In this document: positions 48,454-59,431 of the stretch, one piece after another
Layout of the letters: every line of letters starts with the position of its first letter
Position numbering within the stretch: position 1 is the first letter of the stretch
Position numbers and translations under genes: made by a program
The notes under the pieces: model-generated
Seen by the model: the letters and a program-made list of their open reading frames with translations, nothing else
Told to the model about the DNA's origin: nothing
Database searches by the model: none
NCBI RefSeq assembly: GCF_022201045.2
Contig: NC_068562.1
Coordinates: 9,034,001-9,098,000 of the forward strand
Length of the DNA stretch: 64,000 nucleotides
Reading direction: 5' to 3'
Origin: Citrus sinensis
Taxonomy: Eukaryota > Streptophyta > Magnoliopsida > Sapindales > Rutaceae

Positions 48454-50009
48454 ATGTGGCCGCCGCAGGAATTTGTGCCGCCGCCGGGATTTATGGAGAC
48501 TAAATCTTACGCTGTGAAATTCACATACCTGTCCTGTTGTGGCTCGCAATTGGTGAAACTGCAGCCTAACGGAGGGATGGAGAGTCCTGATTTTGAGTAT
48601 CGTCTGCTGGTATGTGCTATAAGAAAGCATTTTTTACTTTTTATACTTAGTTAGTTTCTTTGTTTTAATCTGTTTTCTACGTTTTGCAGGTGCGATGCAG
48701 GTGTTGCGGTGAGGAAGCGTGGAGGAGCTTGTTTTTGCGTCCCGGCATGGATGGGAGATATATTCCAGTACATATTTTCTATTATGTTATTTTTGTTAAG
48801 AGTAGAGTACTAATCTTTTTCTTCCGCCAGCTAAACTCAGCTTGAGTGATCAAGCTTTCTTTTTGTTAGCTTTTATTGCTTGCACGGTATGCTTTTTCTT
48901 TAATTTTATACTCTCGTTCTTTTTTCTTTTTTTGTTCTTTGATGGTTGTGTCTGTTTTTGTGTGAGTTTATGATTTTTTTTTCCTCTCATTTTGTTCTGT
49001 TTAGTAGCTTTACAGTATTGTATTTGTTATGGTTTGTTTTGTGAAGCTGTATGTAAATTTGAACAAAATGGTAGTATGGGGCATGGCAACAAATGGTGAT
49101 TATATCAGGCTTTGGATATGGTTTTTGTGGGTTTTATTGAGAGCTTAATGGCTTGGGATTTTTTGTCGATAGTTTTCGAATCAAACTGCTATCTGGACTT
49201 GCAAATCTTTCACGCTTTCACCTGGTATAAGCTTCAATCATGTATTACAGATTGTAGGACCCACAAAAAATTTGTTAGACCACAACAAGAACTAGTTTCC
49301 TTCGTAAACTTGAAAAAAGGGAAATGATTCATGTCTCGTTACTGTACTATTTTCTTAAAAAACGAGTCTACCAAACAAGTTTTATCTGTTTTCCTTATCA
49401 CAAAACAAAAATCAACAAACTAAAAATATCACCCTTAATCATTCTGTTTAGTGGTTCTTGACACTTTTTATTTTCTTTATTAGTGTTCCCGATGTGACTG
49501 GGGGGGTTGGGTTATTCTGTACCCTAACAGCAACCCGAGTCCGATGCAGGACGATCGTTTCGGTTGCCAAGTTCAAGTTCCTGCTTTCTTCGTAAATATT
49601 GCTTGTCGTGGATACGAACCGCTGAAACTTGATATAACTAAAACTTGTTGGGAGCTTCACACGGTAGTATTTTTTTTTTTTTTTTTAAGATTTCTACTTT
49701 AAAATAACTAAAATAATTACTAATGAAACTATATTTCTTTTACAGTGTCCTCCTTTCGTGATATATCCTCCTATTAAGGTTTCGAAGGACATTCGCTATG
49801 GTGAGGAGGATGAGGAGGATGAGGGGATTGTCTTCACAGACATTCGCAACGACGAAAATGAATTCGAAGGCTACAGGATTTCCGTCCGCACACCCACCCT
49901 CTTTTTTCACCTGTACCATTTGGATGCAAGTTTTGAGCTGGTGTCTACCACCGAACATCGTAATATGGAAGACGCTTATGAGCTGAAGCTGTCTCTCCAT
50001 GGGCCCTAA
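48454..50009 (+). CDS. Divergent CXXC zinc-binding (DUF866-like) protein
   Basis: Four exons join in phase 0: 48454-48609, 48690-48767, 49484-49663 and 49746-50009, giving 225 residues. DUF866 (UPF0587/C1orf123) proteins are small conserved eukaryotic proteins of unclear function with two CXXC zinc-binding pairs. Here QLVKLQPNGGMESPDFEY corresponds to the family's LQPxGG segment, CRCCGEEAW and CSRCDWGG supply the cysteine pairs, and IACRGYEPLKLD matches the conserved CRGYEP motif. It is longer than the usual about 160 residues because of a proline-rich start (PPQEFVPPPGF) and an acidic C-terminal part (EEDEEDEGIVF), so it is a divergent paralogue. The start is the ATG at 48454; the only upstream in-frame initiator is a TTG. 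No defect seen. Confidence 0.8.
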
Positions 50010-50482
50010 GCCTTGCAAATGTAACTAATGAATGATCAACCTTTCGTTGTGTTCAGTAATTTATGTTGTTTGAGAAGTGATTACAATGCCCAACTATTTA
50101 CAATCTTAATCAAAGGATTTGAAGTGTAACAATAGTCATAGATAATTAGATATTGTTTTCCTTTCCTTATAATGAGAAATAGTTCAATACCGGATCAAGT
50201 ACAATTCACAAACTACAAGGCAGAAATAGATGCAAATAAAATATTTCAACAAGGATCAGTGAGAGATGGATTATACCACATTCATTAATTGTTGGGACTC
50301 TTTTTAAGGATCCAACAGGAATCACACTATCATAATCATGATTAGTGCCACTTAGAACATCTATATCTTGTCAATTAAACATAAAACTAGTTAAAATATG
50401 TCGTTAAGCGAAAATAATCCATATATAATTCTTAACACAAGCTAAAGTCTTTTACAAAGCAAGTATTTACAAAGCTAAGGTC
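50010..50482. other. 3' flank of the DUF866-like gene
   Basis: No gene or repeat recognised. Confidence 0.5.
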
Positions 50483-51887
50483 TTCAGACTCAAATCCTGA
50501 ACATATGCATACTAATTACTAATTAACCTATATCTTTCCCCCGCGTATGTAACATGTTCGGTGGCTTCAAATAAATATATTTATCACAGATAATTACAGA
50601 AAAGGGTGAAAAGGATTATCAGTCATATATAAATAATATATTAAAAAAATTTGAAGAAGAGGTTGTCACTCTATATAAAATTATTTTTAACCAGAGCAAA
50701 AAAAAAATACTACGGTTTAGGGTTGAATGAAAAGCCCAATTTAACTCTAAATCAATATTAATCTTGACTTAGTTGAACAAATAGAGTTCTAAAACTAATT
50801 AAACTACTAAGGTTCAGAACTCACTACTGTTGAAAATGAAAAGATAATTATTCAATATATCAAATGAATCATATGAAACAAAAACCATAATGATCAAAGA
50901 TCACATGTAGACCATTAATTAAGAAAAAAAATAATTAGACGTACTTAAATTAATGAAGAGCAAGAAGGTCTCTTGCCCGTGCTTCGTTCTTGATCTTCTG
51001 CCCCTGCGATCAAGCTTGTCTTCGCGAATGTCTACTCCATTCAACTTGGCTCCCTTTACATAGAATCTTGCAATTAATCCTTTTTATGATTTGAATTCCT
51101 AATTAAGCCACCGCTAGCATGAAATCCTAAAGCCTTTAGAAGTTGAGTTAGCTAACCGACTTTAGGAAGCCAAGGTCTGTTTCCATATTTCTTTAATTCA
51201 TTCACGTGCATGCATGATCTAGATTTGCAACTAATTGAATTTTGGTTATTCACCAAGTATTCCACGTGTGAATTTGGTCAATTTCTCCCCGACCCAATTT
51301 TTCTTCAGTGATTCCCAATTTTTTTTTGTGCACTTTATATCAAATATCTAATTATTTTTCTGTTCAATAAAATAATTTAATGAATCGAAAATAACAATTA
51401 AAATAACTAGTAAACATATAATTAGAGATTAACTATTAAATAGTATATGCTCATCACTTAAATTTATTATTTATTTGAAATTATGAAACAAATTCTCATT
51501 CATTGGTCTTATACACCAATCAAATGGTGAATATCCAAAAAAAAAAAAAGAGAGATAAGGTCATGAAGATCTAACATTACCACCAATTCATCCACTCTCT
51601 TTGTTGTTGGCTTAAATGCAATCAATAGATGAAAAATTGTGTCACTGACTTTTATTGTCAAAAAAAAAAAATTAAGCCAAGCAAACTCATCCATTTTCTA
51701 GTCAGAAGTTTGATAAATTATATATTTTAAGTTCTATGAGTTTTATATGGAAGTACATTATTAGAGAAATTATCTTTACTAATGCTAAAATTGTGTCAGT
51801 GATGTTGACACGTGGTTTGATGAATTCATCGTTAAAGTGATGTGAAATCATATAGGGAGACTAAAATAGGCATAAAATATTAGACTT

Positions 51888-52203
51888 GGAGCCACTCAGC
51901 CTTTGGCCCAGTGGTTGGGCTGCTGCCCTCACAAGTGTGCGGGTGCCGGTCCAAGCCCTCACAAAAGTATTGAATGATTAAATTATTTATAAGTCGTTCT
52001 CTTTTGCGAAATACGAGTGGAGTAGAGACATCTCTCGTCTGAGAGAGTTATTTGTCTGGGCATGTACTTCATATAATTTAATATAATAATATAAGTCTCA
52101 ATTATATATATCTAATTGTAAATATCAGTGTAATGTCTGCTATAATTGCAGTTGTAAATATCTATGCAATACAGTAATATGATGTGTAATCAGTATTAAA
52201 AAC
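51888..52203 (+). mobile_element. tRNA-derived SINE
   Basis: About 315 bp, absent from the matching site in copy B near 60875-60885. The left part has pol III promoter-like boxes: A box TGGCCCAGTGG (51904-51914) and B box GGTCCAAGCCC (51948-51958), 33 bases apart. The insert lies between AATATTAGACTT on the left and AAATTAGACTC on the right, an imperfect target duplication. The 3' end is A-rich. Confidence 0.78.
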
Positions 52204-52299
52204 AAATTAGACTCGAATTTGAAATGGAAACATTGCAACTTGTGTTAAATAGCAACTCAAATATTTGGGTCAAAAATTTTGTTAAAAAAGTAGTTAAAT

Positions 52300-54800
52300 T
52301 TAAGGGCAAAGTTTCGGCACCCTAGTAATACTTTACCCTCTTTTATCCTTTTTGATTGAATCTTTTGCATTAATTCTTATTTACAATTCAGTTATAATGG
52401 TAATTTTATTTTCCCAATCGTCTTCACCACTCCTTTATAATCAGCCCGATTTTCTCCATTTAACATTGCTTTTAGACCATTAGATCTGAGCAATCAGATT
52501 TATTTATAATAAATTGATAAAGCTGCACCTTGAATAGTGCTCATCTAATCCCAAACAAAGTTTGAGAATTTAGTACCAAAATATATTATACAACTATTTT
52601 TTTCATTTAATTTCACTATAGTTATGTCTTGTTTCTTGTTAAAAAACCCAAATAAACAACTAAATAACATTTCTAAATTTTGACACTCAAGTCCTCTTTA
52701 TTTTTTTTATACTTATATTGTTGAGTTGACTATTAACAAAAATTTAATAGAATATAGAATTATTATTTTTACCCTTATAAAAAAAAAGGTCCGTGGATAT
52801 ATAAATCAATAAAATACTCATAGTACCTCCTTTTAAATAAGAGTAGGCTATTTGACTTCAAAATATATTTTACAGCTATTTTTTAATTAAAATTTCTATT
52901 ACTAAAATGCCTATGAAATAATTTAATATTAAGGACAAGATATATACTTCATTACTTATTATTTTCTTTTATTCTTATTGTAATTTAAATTCAAATTTTA
53001 TTTTAAGCTATGCACAATTTCATATTAAACAAATAATATTCATTCAAAAAGAAAAAAAGAAACTAGTGTAAAAACGTAATGGAACAAATAAGTCAAATTG
53101 AATTACCATCTACATTTGTTGTTGGGAGGTCTTTAATTTAAGCAAATTTTAGCTTTTAATTTCACGAGGCATGAGTTGAGATTTTATAGAATCCTGGATC
53201 CTTCAATGGGGGAATATTTTAAAACTGCATAAACACTAGAAGTGTATATATATATATATGAAGAATTGCACAGTGATCATGAATTAATAGGAAAACCAAA
53301 GGCAAACGGTACCAAAAAAAAAAAAACATGAAAACAAGATTTAAGCATCTTTACTTAACAGTTAGCACCAATCCCCATTTAATTGTTGTAAGTTTCCAAT
53401 AGACAAAAAAATTGCAAAGCAATTCTTTTTCTATTACAAGTAAAAAAGAATAATAAAGAGATAAATAAATGTTTATTGCTGTCAAATTAAAAGTTGAATT
53501 TTTTCTAGCATAAAGCACTTTTTTATTCATCTTTTATTGTCCAAACTTTGCAAGATTATCCAGTCCATAAAAGATTAATTTTGATAAAAAAAAGCAGTAG
53601 AGTATAATTTTTATTCAAAAAATAAATGAAATTGAGGTTATTTTTAGTATTATGAGGCATACATAGTCAAATTTTAATTTTTAACTTTAGGCTATGGGTT
53701 TCTTAAGTAATTAGGTGTATAGAATAATTTAGTAGGTTCAAAAAATCTCATACTATAATTAAATTAGTTATATTACAAAAATACCCATTCATTAAATTAA
53801 TATTAAGGACAAAGGATAAACATCTATAATTTACAACCATTTATTCTCTACTTAAGGTATCTTTTATTTAACACAAAAATAGTCATTCGTATAAATTCAA
53901 AAAGAAAAAAAGTTCTCAAGAAAAGGTTTAGTTCAAGAATTTTAGAGAACATGAATGGGAAGTTTATAAATAATAGAATTTTAAGAGCCATAAATCTTTA
54001 TTCAATAGCATCTATGAAAAAATAATTGTACTTTGAAATCAACCTAGACCAAAGATCAATATTAGGTTATTGCTGATAAAAAAAAATCTATTTTTAAAAT
54101 ATGATGGTTTTAATTAAAACTATTTTAATACATTTGAGTTTATGAAAAGAAGGGAAAAAAATAGAGAATAAAGTTGATGGGTGCTAAACTGCTAATTAAG
54201 AATAAAGAAAAAATAGAAATGAATTCGGTTACAGTACACATGAAGATATTGTCATTAAAATAACTGTAGGAATTACGAGACGTGTTCATTACTAATAGTA
54301 TTAGAAACATTTAATTTAGGCATATACATTTTCATTTTGGTCATATATTATTATTGTTATTATTAACAAATTAATATATTTTCATTATTTATTCTTTTTT
54401 AATTGACATATTCAAATAATTTATTGTATATTAAATACATATTATGTTACAAAAATATTTATTAACACATGTTAATTTTTCATGTATTTTGTAATTTTTA
54501 CATGAGATTACATTATGGTCTATACAATGATACTCATTCTAATAGTCAAACTAGGTCAATGGATTATAGTTTAAAATTTTTTGAAATAATCTGGACATAT
54601 ATGTCAACATTCAGAAACCTTTGCCTTTTCTAATTTTTCAATAAATGTCGGGGATGACAATGTTAATAATTATGCAAACACATCTGGGCCGATATGCCGA
54701 TATGCAACTCTTTAGTTAGATTTAATGCTTAAATCACTAAATGACACAATAGGGATACTGAACAGTGAACACCAGTTACAAAGTAGCAGGACCCTAAATT
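52300..54800. other. AT-rich DNA specific to copy A
   Basis: No gene or element ends recognised. It contains loosely similar blocks around 52840-53060 and 53690-53900 that share ATATTAAGGACAA. It may be old insertions. Confidence 0.4.
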
Positions 54801-55555
54801 TAAAATAGTGTCAAACATATGTGACAAGGACATTGTTAATTTCTCCTCTAACGAAATTAATGTAAATCACTTATCTCTTATTATTTTTATAATATTTAAA
54901 AATCTTTCTATCACTAAAAAAATTAAAAGAAAAGGGGAGTAAATGGGTAATTTGCTTGATAATTAACCTTGAGAATATAAAATATATATTTATTATAAGA
55001 AATTTTTTTAGAAAATAACAAAAGTACAAAAAATCTTATTATTAATTTTTTTATTCACATCAAAGCATGTTATTTCTTATTTTTGGTACTTAAGTTTTAA
55101 TTTTAATTTTAATTTATATATTTATTTAACTTATAATAAATAAAAATATATTTAAAAATAAGAGAAATGTTGTACAATTATATTGCTAGGAGAGTTATTG
55201 ACTATTATAAAAAGGATACGAAAATAAATGGTATTTATTAATTTAGACCTAAGATCAACACAATAATACGATAATAACACTTCAATAGGTTGTGGCATAT
55301 TACGTATTTAATCCCCATATTTATTCATATAACGGTTAATTAAGAATTGAATCACATAATTTTGAAACTAGTAAAAAATACAAAATACAACTGTGCAAGT
55401 GTATTATGACCATGATTTAAATACTAAGGGCTAGCCTTGACAATTTAAGGGCTTGCGCCTAGGCTTGACACATATAATTTGTAAAAAGCCTAGGCCCTCT
55501 CAAAGCATGTCCAATCTATAAAAAAAAAAAGTTAATTAGGGTTTACAAGATTAAT

Positions 55556-56480
55556 GGGGAAATTAGGGATGGCAAAAACTTCCACGGGGACAGGGACCAT
55601 TGAGGATTTTTCCTATTCGGGGAGGGTATGAAGATAATTTTATACCCAATTTCTTATTCGGGGAATGGATGATGATGATTTTTTACCCAGATTTTTATTC
55701 GGGGAAGGGACGGGGATGAGATGGAATCCCCATCCCCTACCCATTTCCCCATTTCCTCATATTAATTTTTTTTTCTGATTTTATTTTTTAGAATTATTAA
55801 TAAATGAATAATAAAATTTAAATTATAAAATGTTAAATATTAGTATAAATAACAAATATCAAAATATTTATACGCATCTACTATAAAAATTTCAAGCCTG
55901 GTTAACTAGTTGTAGTCCTAATTACTATTTGATCATACCTTATTTCAAAGGTTTTGACCCAAAACTATTTTAGATTATGAGTCATATTGCATATATTATT
56001 TTTATTGTTTTAGATTTGAAACCTGATCCTATCTCTTAATTTCCAACATTCCTCGAGGAAGAATAGGATGAGTATGAGATACAAGAGTAAATGCTTTTAT
56101 TAAAAATATTAATTTCAATATCTATACCCATTTCATTTATTTCATTATTGATATCGAAGTAATTTCTTTTTATTATAGGATTATAAAGGTTGAGGAAGAT
56201 AATTATTCTAATTATTTGTATTTTTAGTGTAATTTTTGTATTGAATTAATGTTAATCTAAGATATATTGTCAAACCTTACCTTATTAAAATTTTTATTTT
56301 AATATGATTAAATTAAGTTCAAAAATAAAAAAATGTATCAGTTATTCGGGGATCGGGGACCTTTCGGAGATCCCCTCAAGTAATTCTGATTGGGACAGGG
56401 ATATATGAAGAACATCGGGGATGGGTGCGGGGATGTTGGTCCCCTCCCCTCCCCTCCCCATTGCCATCCCTAGGGGAAAT
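55556..56480. mobile_element. hAT-type MITE, 8-bp TSD
   Basis: The element is 55564-56472 (909 bp), starting TAGGGATGGCAA and ending TTGCCATCCCTA (perfect 12-bp inverted ends). Flanks are GGGGAAAT at 55556-55563 and 56473-56480. An 8-bp duplication and this terminus are typical of hAT elements. Both ends are GC-rich with many GGGGA/TCCCC motifs; the centre is AT-rich and non-coding. Copy B near 61568-61590 shows the uninterrupted site. Confidence 0.92.
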
Positions 56481-57185
56481 ACTAAGCAAAGAGCTTTTAG
56501 AAGAATTTAAAAAAAGATGTTAATTAGGTATTTAGAGCCAGTGATCGAGAAATTTTAGAATACATTAGAAATATCATGTCAATTATATACAAGCAAATAA
56601 TGCTATGAAATACACTTTTATTTTTAAAAGCAATGTCCATGTAAATGATAGTTATATTAAATTTAATTACACATGTCGTGCATTTATTAATTTGTTGTAT
56701 TAACTCTAATCTATTTTAAAATTCATGTTTGTGATGATATTAGTTGTGCTAATATTTTAATAATCTTGCAAACCACTAGCTCATTCATCTAAATTGAAAC
56801 GAATCTTTCTCTGGATAAGAAACATATGATAAGGAAAAGACAGCTTTCTATCATGCGCTCTTGGACTTACTAATAAGCAAAAATATTCCTAAATTCTGTA
56901 TGAGGATGTTGATTTTACTAGCATAATTGAAATATTTTTTGTAAGTAAAATATAAATGGATCTGTTTGGCTTAAATAAGACAATCTTGTTTCATGAGAAA
57001 ATGGTATGAGGAGCACCTGGGACAAGGCGCTACAAAAAAATATTGACTCAAACGAGTGATATACTGAGATTGGTCGCCCTCATTTGAACATGTAGAATTT
57101 TATTTATCAATATGATTCAACACATTCGTTATCCTATTATAATATATGTTTCTTACTATCAGAGAGAAAAACTGATCGAGACTTA

Positions 57186-59184
57186 TCATGCGTCATGTTC
57201 GGGAAAACACCATTCAAGATTGAGTTTAAAATTTCCATCTGGAAGCGTAGGCAATCTCTCCCTCAAATATCCATCTGGAAGCATAGGCAGTCTATCCCTC
57301 CAATTATCTATATTAATTGGCCTAGCATCTCCATTCGGTAAGAAGCTCGCTGTCTTTGTATTCTTTAAATAATGCCTCCAACATTTGATAGGACAAGATT
57401 TGCAACACTTCTCATTTCTATTCCATAGTAGTTCCAAAAGCCACTGCATGCAATTAAACGAAAATTAGGGCATGCATACATATTATAATGTGAACTTTAA
57501 AACTAACAACAAAGTTTAAATAATATTACTGAAGAATTAATGATGCTTACATTGAAAATTTTAATAGAACGTCGACAGAGATAAAATAAGATTGGACCTA
57601 ATTTATTATGTTAATTAAAACATAATTAAAAAGCAAGATTTAATAGAATGTCGACAGAAACAAGATAAGACTGGACCTAATTTACCATGTTAATTAAAAT
57701 ATAATTGAAAAGCAAGATAAACTAGGCTCAGTCTTACCTTGTTTCAATCTTTAATATTTTTTAATAACACATTGAATATGCCAAATTACTGGTAAAGCTA
57801 AACATACCTCGATAAATTGGGAACTGGCATTGAATTGTTTAGGCAGATACAAATTCTTGGGATAACAAATCCAGAAAATACCATCCATCAAATTCTTGTA
57901 TTCTTGTATTGGCACTTCCATACCTACTATGAGTCGCATATTCCCGACTTGAAAAGGGAGTGAGGGGGAACGATTTTTGAATTCCTCTAAATCAAATGGC
58001 ATCTAAACAAATCACAACAATGAGAAAAAAAGACACAATTAGGAATATAATGTCAGTCAAAAGTACAAAAGCACTAACCTATTATAAATATGCATACGTA
58101 CCTGTCGGATATTTACACTACGTAGATTTATGAGCAGATTTTCAATTTGATTAGATGCTCCAAGAAATTCTTTTAGCTTAAGGTACCAGTTGTCAATATC
58201 TCCAACGTCATGTTCATGTACAAAGAATACATTCCATGGACATTGATGAGACGCACTTATTGATATGGTGGGAATTCGAACACTCTCAAAAGTAAAAGAT
58301 AGTAAATTGGGAGTATCAAGGTCCACTGCTCTCAAACTTCTACAGAACAAAAATGCTACGCGCTTGAGCAAATTACTTGAAAATTTAACCCTTTCGAGGG
58401 GTTGAGAGCTAGACACTGACAGATCCTCGAGCAAGGGAAATTTTGAAATAAGTTCATGAAACTCCTGGTCTTCGAGAACAATCTCAGATAGATGTAACTT
58501 TTTCAAATTTGGGCAAGTAGCCACGACAATGACACGCACCAGGGTTAACTGTTGAAGACTCGGAGCAACAATACTTTCAAGTTCACTTGACCGTGAATAA
58601 TCCACAATTACCATATTCTTCAGTTTGTGTGCTTTGGAGACACTAAAAAACTTCAAACCCAAAGTATAGCGAAGGCTCAAATCTTCCAGTGAACAGCATT
58701 CAGCAATAAGGTTATGGACCATCTGTTCATTTGCATAGACTCTCTGTAGAGAAAGATTTTTCAGAGAATTTAGGTTTATAGCAATCAAGGGTTCGTCCAA
58801 TCGACAACCATTGAGAACTAAAGTGGTTAACAATTTAGCAGAGTAGATTGCTTGAGGCAAAGTGTAGGCACTTTCGTGAGGTGATGATTCGACTACAATG
58901 TGTAATTCTTTTACCCCATTCCCTACGGCCAATCCTATCCATTTATCAACAAGAGAAGAAGATCCTTCAACATCCACCACCAATGCTGTCCATTTATTAA
59001 CAAGATAAGAAGATCCTTCAACATCCTTAAGTCGTACCAGCAGAATCCACTTCTGAATACCTAACTTAAGTTCATTGCGGAACTGAACCAGATTATTATC
59101 AATTAATTTCAACTCGTCAAATTCTTTTTGTAATTCTTCATCTTTCTCTTTCCAAAATGTAGGCAACTCCGATATTCGATCCAT
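57186..59184 (-). CDS. F-box-type LRR/FBD protein lacking the F-box
   Basis: Three exons: 58102-59184, 57808-58002 and 57186-57443, giving 511 residues. It resembles plant F-box/LRR/FBD proteins, substrate receptors of SCF ubiquitin ligases. The leucine-rich part is clear (LTTLVLNGCRLDEPL, LKNLSLQRVYANE, LEDLSLRYTLGLKFF, LKKLHLSEIVLEDQEF), and the C-terminal exons (WLLELLWNRNEKCC, LEWCFPEHD) fit FBD-type tails. The start keeps MDRISELP, as F-boxes often begin. Then a charged coiled stretch (FWKEKDEELQKEFDELK) follows instead of the F-box, so Skp1 binding is unlikely. Residues about 55-90 hold a tandem duplication (DVEGSSYLVNKW/DVEGSSSLVDKW), and the last exon has a second one (RLPMLPDG/RLPTLPDG). 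The frame is open upstream to an ATG at 59304, but a good acceptor (GATTACAG) lies just before 59195. It may be a decoy or a decaying gene. Confidence 0.8.
57560..57716. repeat. Tandem duplication of about 78 bp in an intron
   Basis: Two adjacent copies start TTTTAATAGAACGTCGACAG and TTTAATAGAATGTCGACAG, each continuing through GGACCTAATTTA to AAAGCAAGAT. They lie within the last intron of the LRR/FBD gene. Confidence 0.8.
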
Positions 59185-59431
59185 AATCTGCAACTCTGTA
59201 ATCATATTCATGTTCAGAAATTGCATCATAATCAAAGAAAAAGAATGCAACAAACATATAAATACATTATCTGTGCTTTTCACATGGTTGGAGAGCATAT
59301 TCAATTTCCTGCTCTACTATGCTTTAAAAGGGGAAAAAAAAATACTAACAAAAGAGAAAACAGTGAACGATAATAAATAAACTCTAAGCGAAAGAACCCC
59401 AAAACATATAATTAAAATTTTTTCAAGAAAA

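Larger units (their letters stand above)
50483..57000. repeat. Segmental duplication, copy A
   Basis: Blocks at about 50483-52290 and 54830-57000 match copy B (about 59432-62070) in order and orientation, for example TCTTCAGACTCAA..., the AAGCCTTTAGAAGTTGAGTT block and the GAGAATATAAAATATATA block. Copy A holds extra sequence: a SINE (51888-52203), about 2.5 kb of AT-rich DNA (52300-54800, no gene seen) and a hAT MITE (55564-56472). In copy B the equivalent region lies just upstream of the LRR/FBD gene. In copy A it follows the DUF866-like gene, so an associated LRR gene was lost or never copied. Confidence 0.75.

Noticed and set aside
51895..51965. tRNA gene at the A/B-box region
   Set aside because: No cloverleaf stem partners; it is the head of a SINE.
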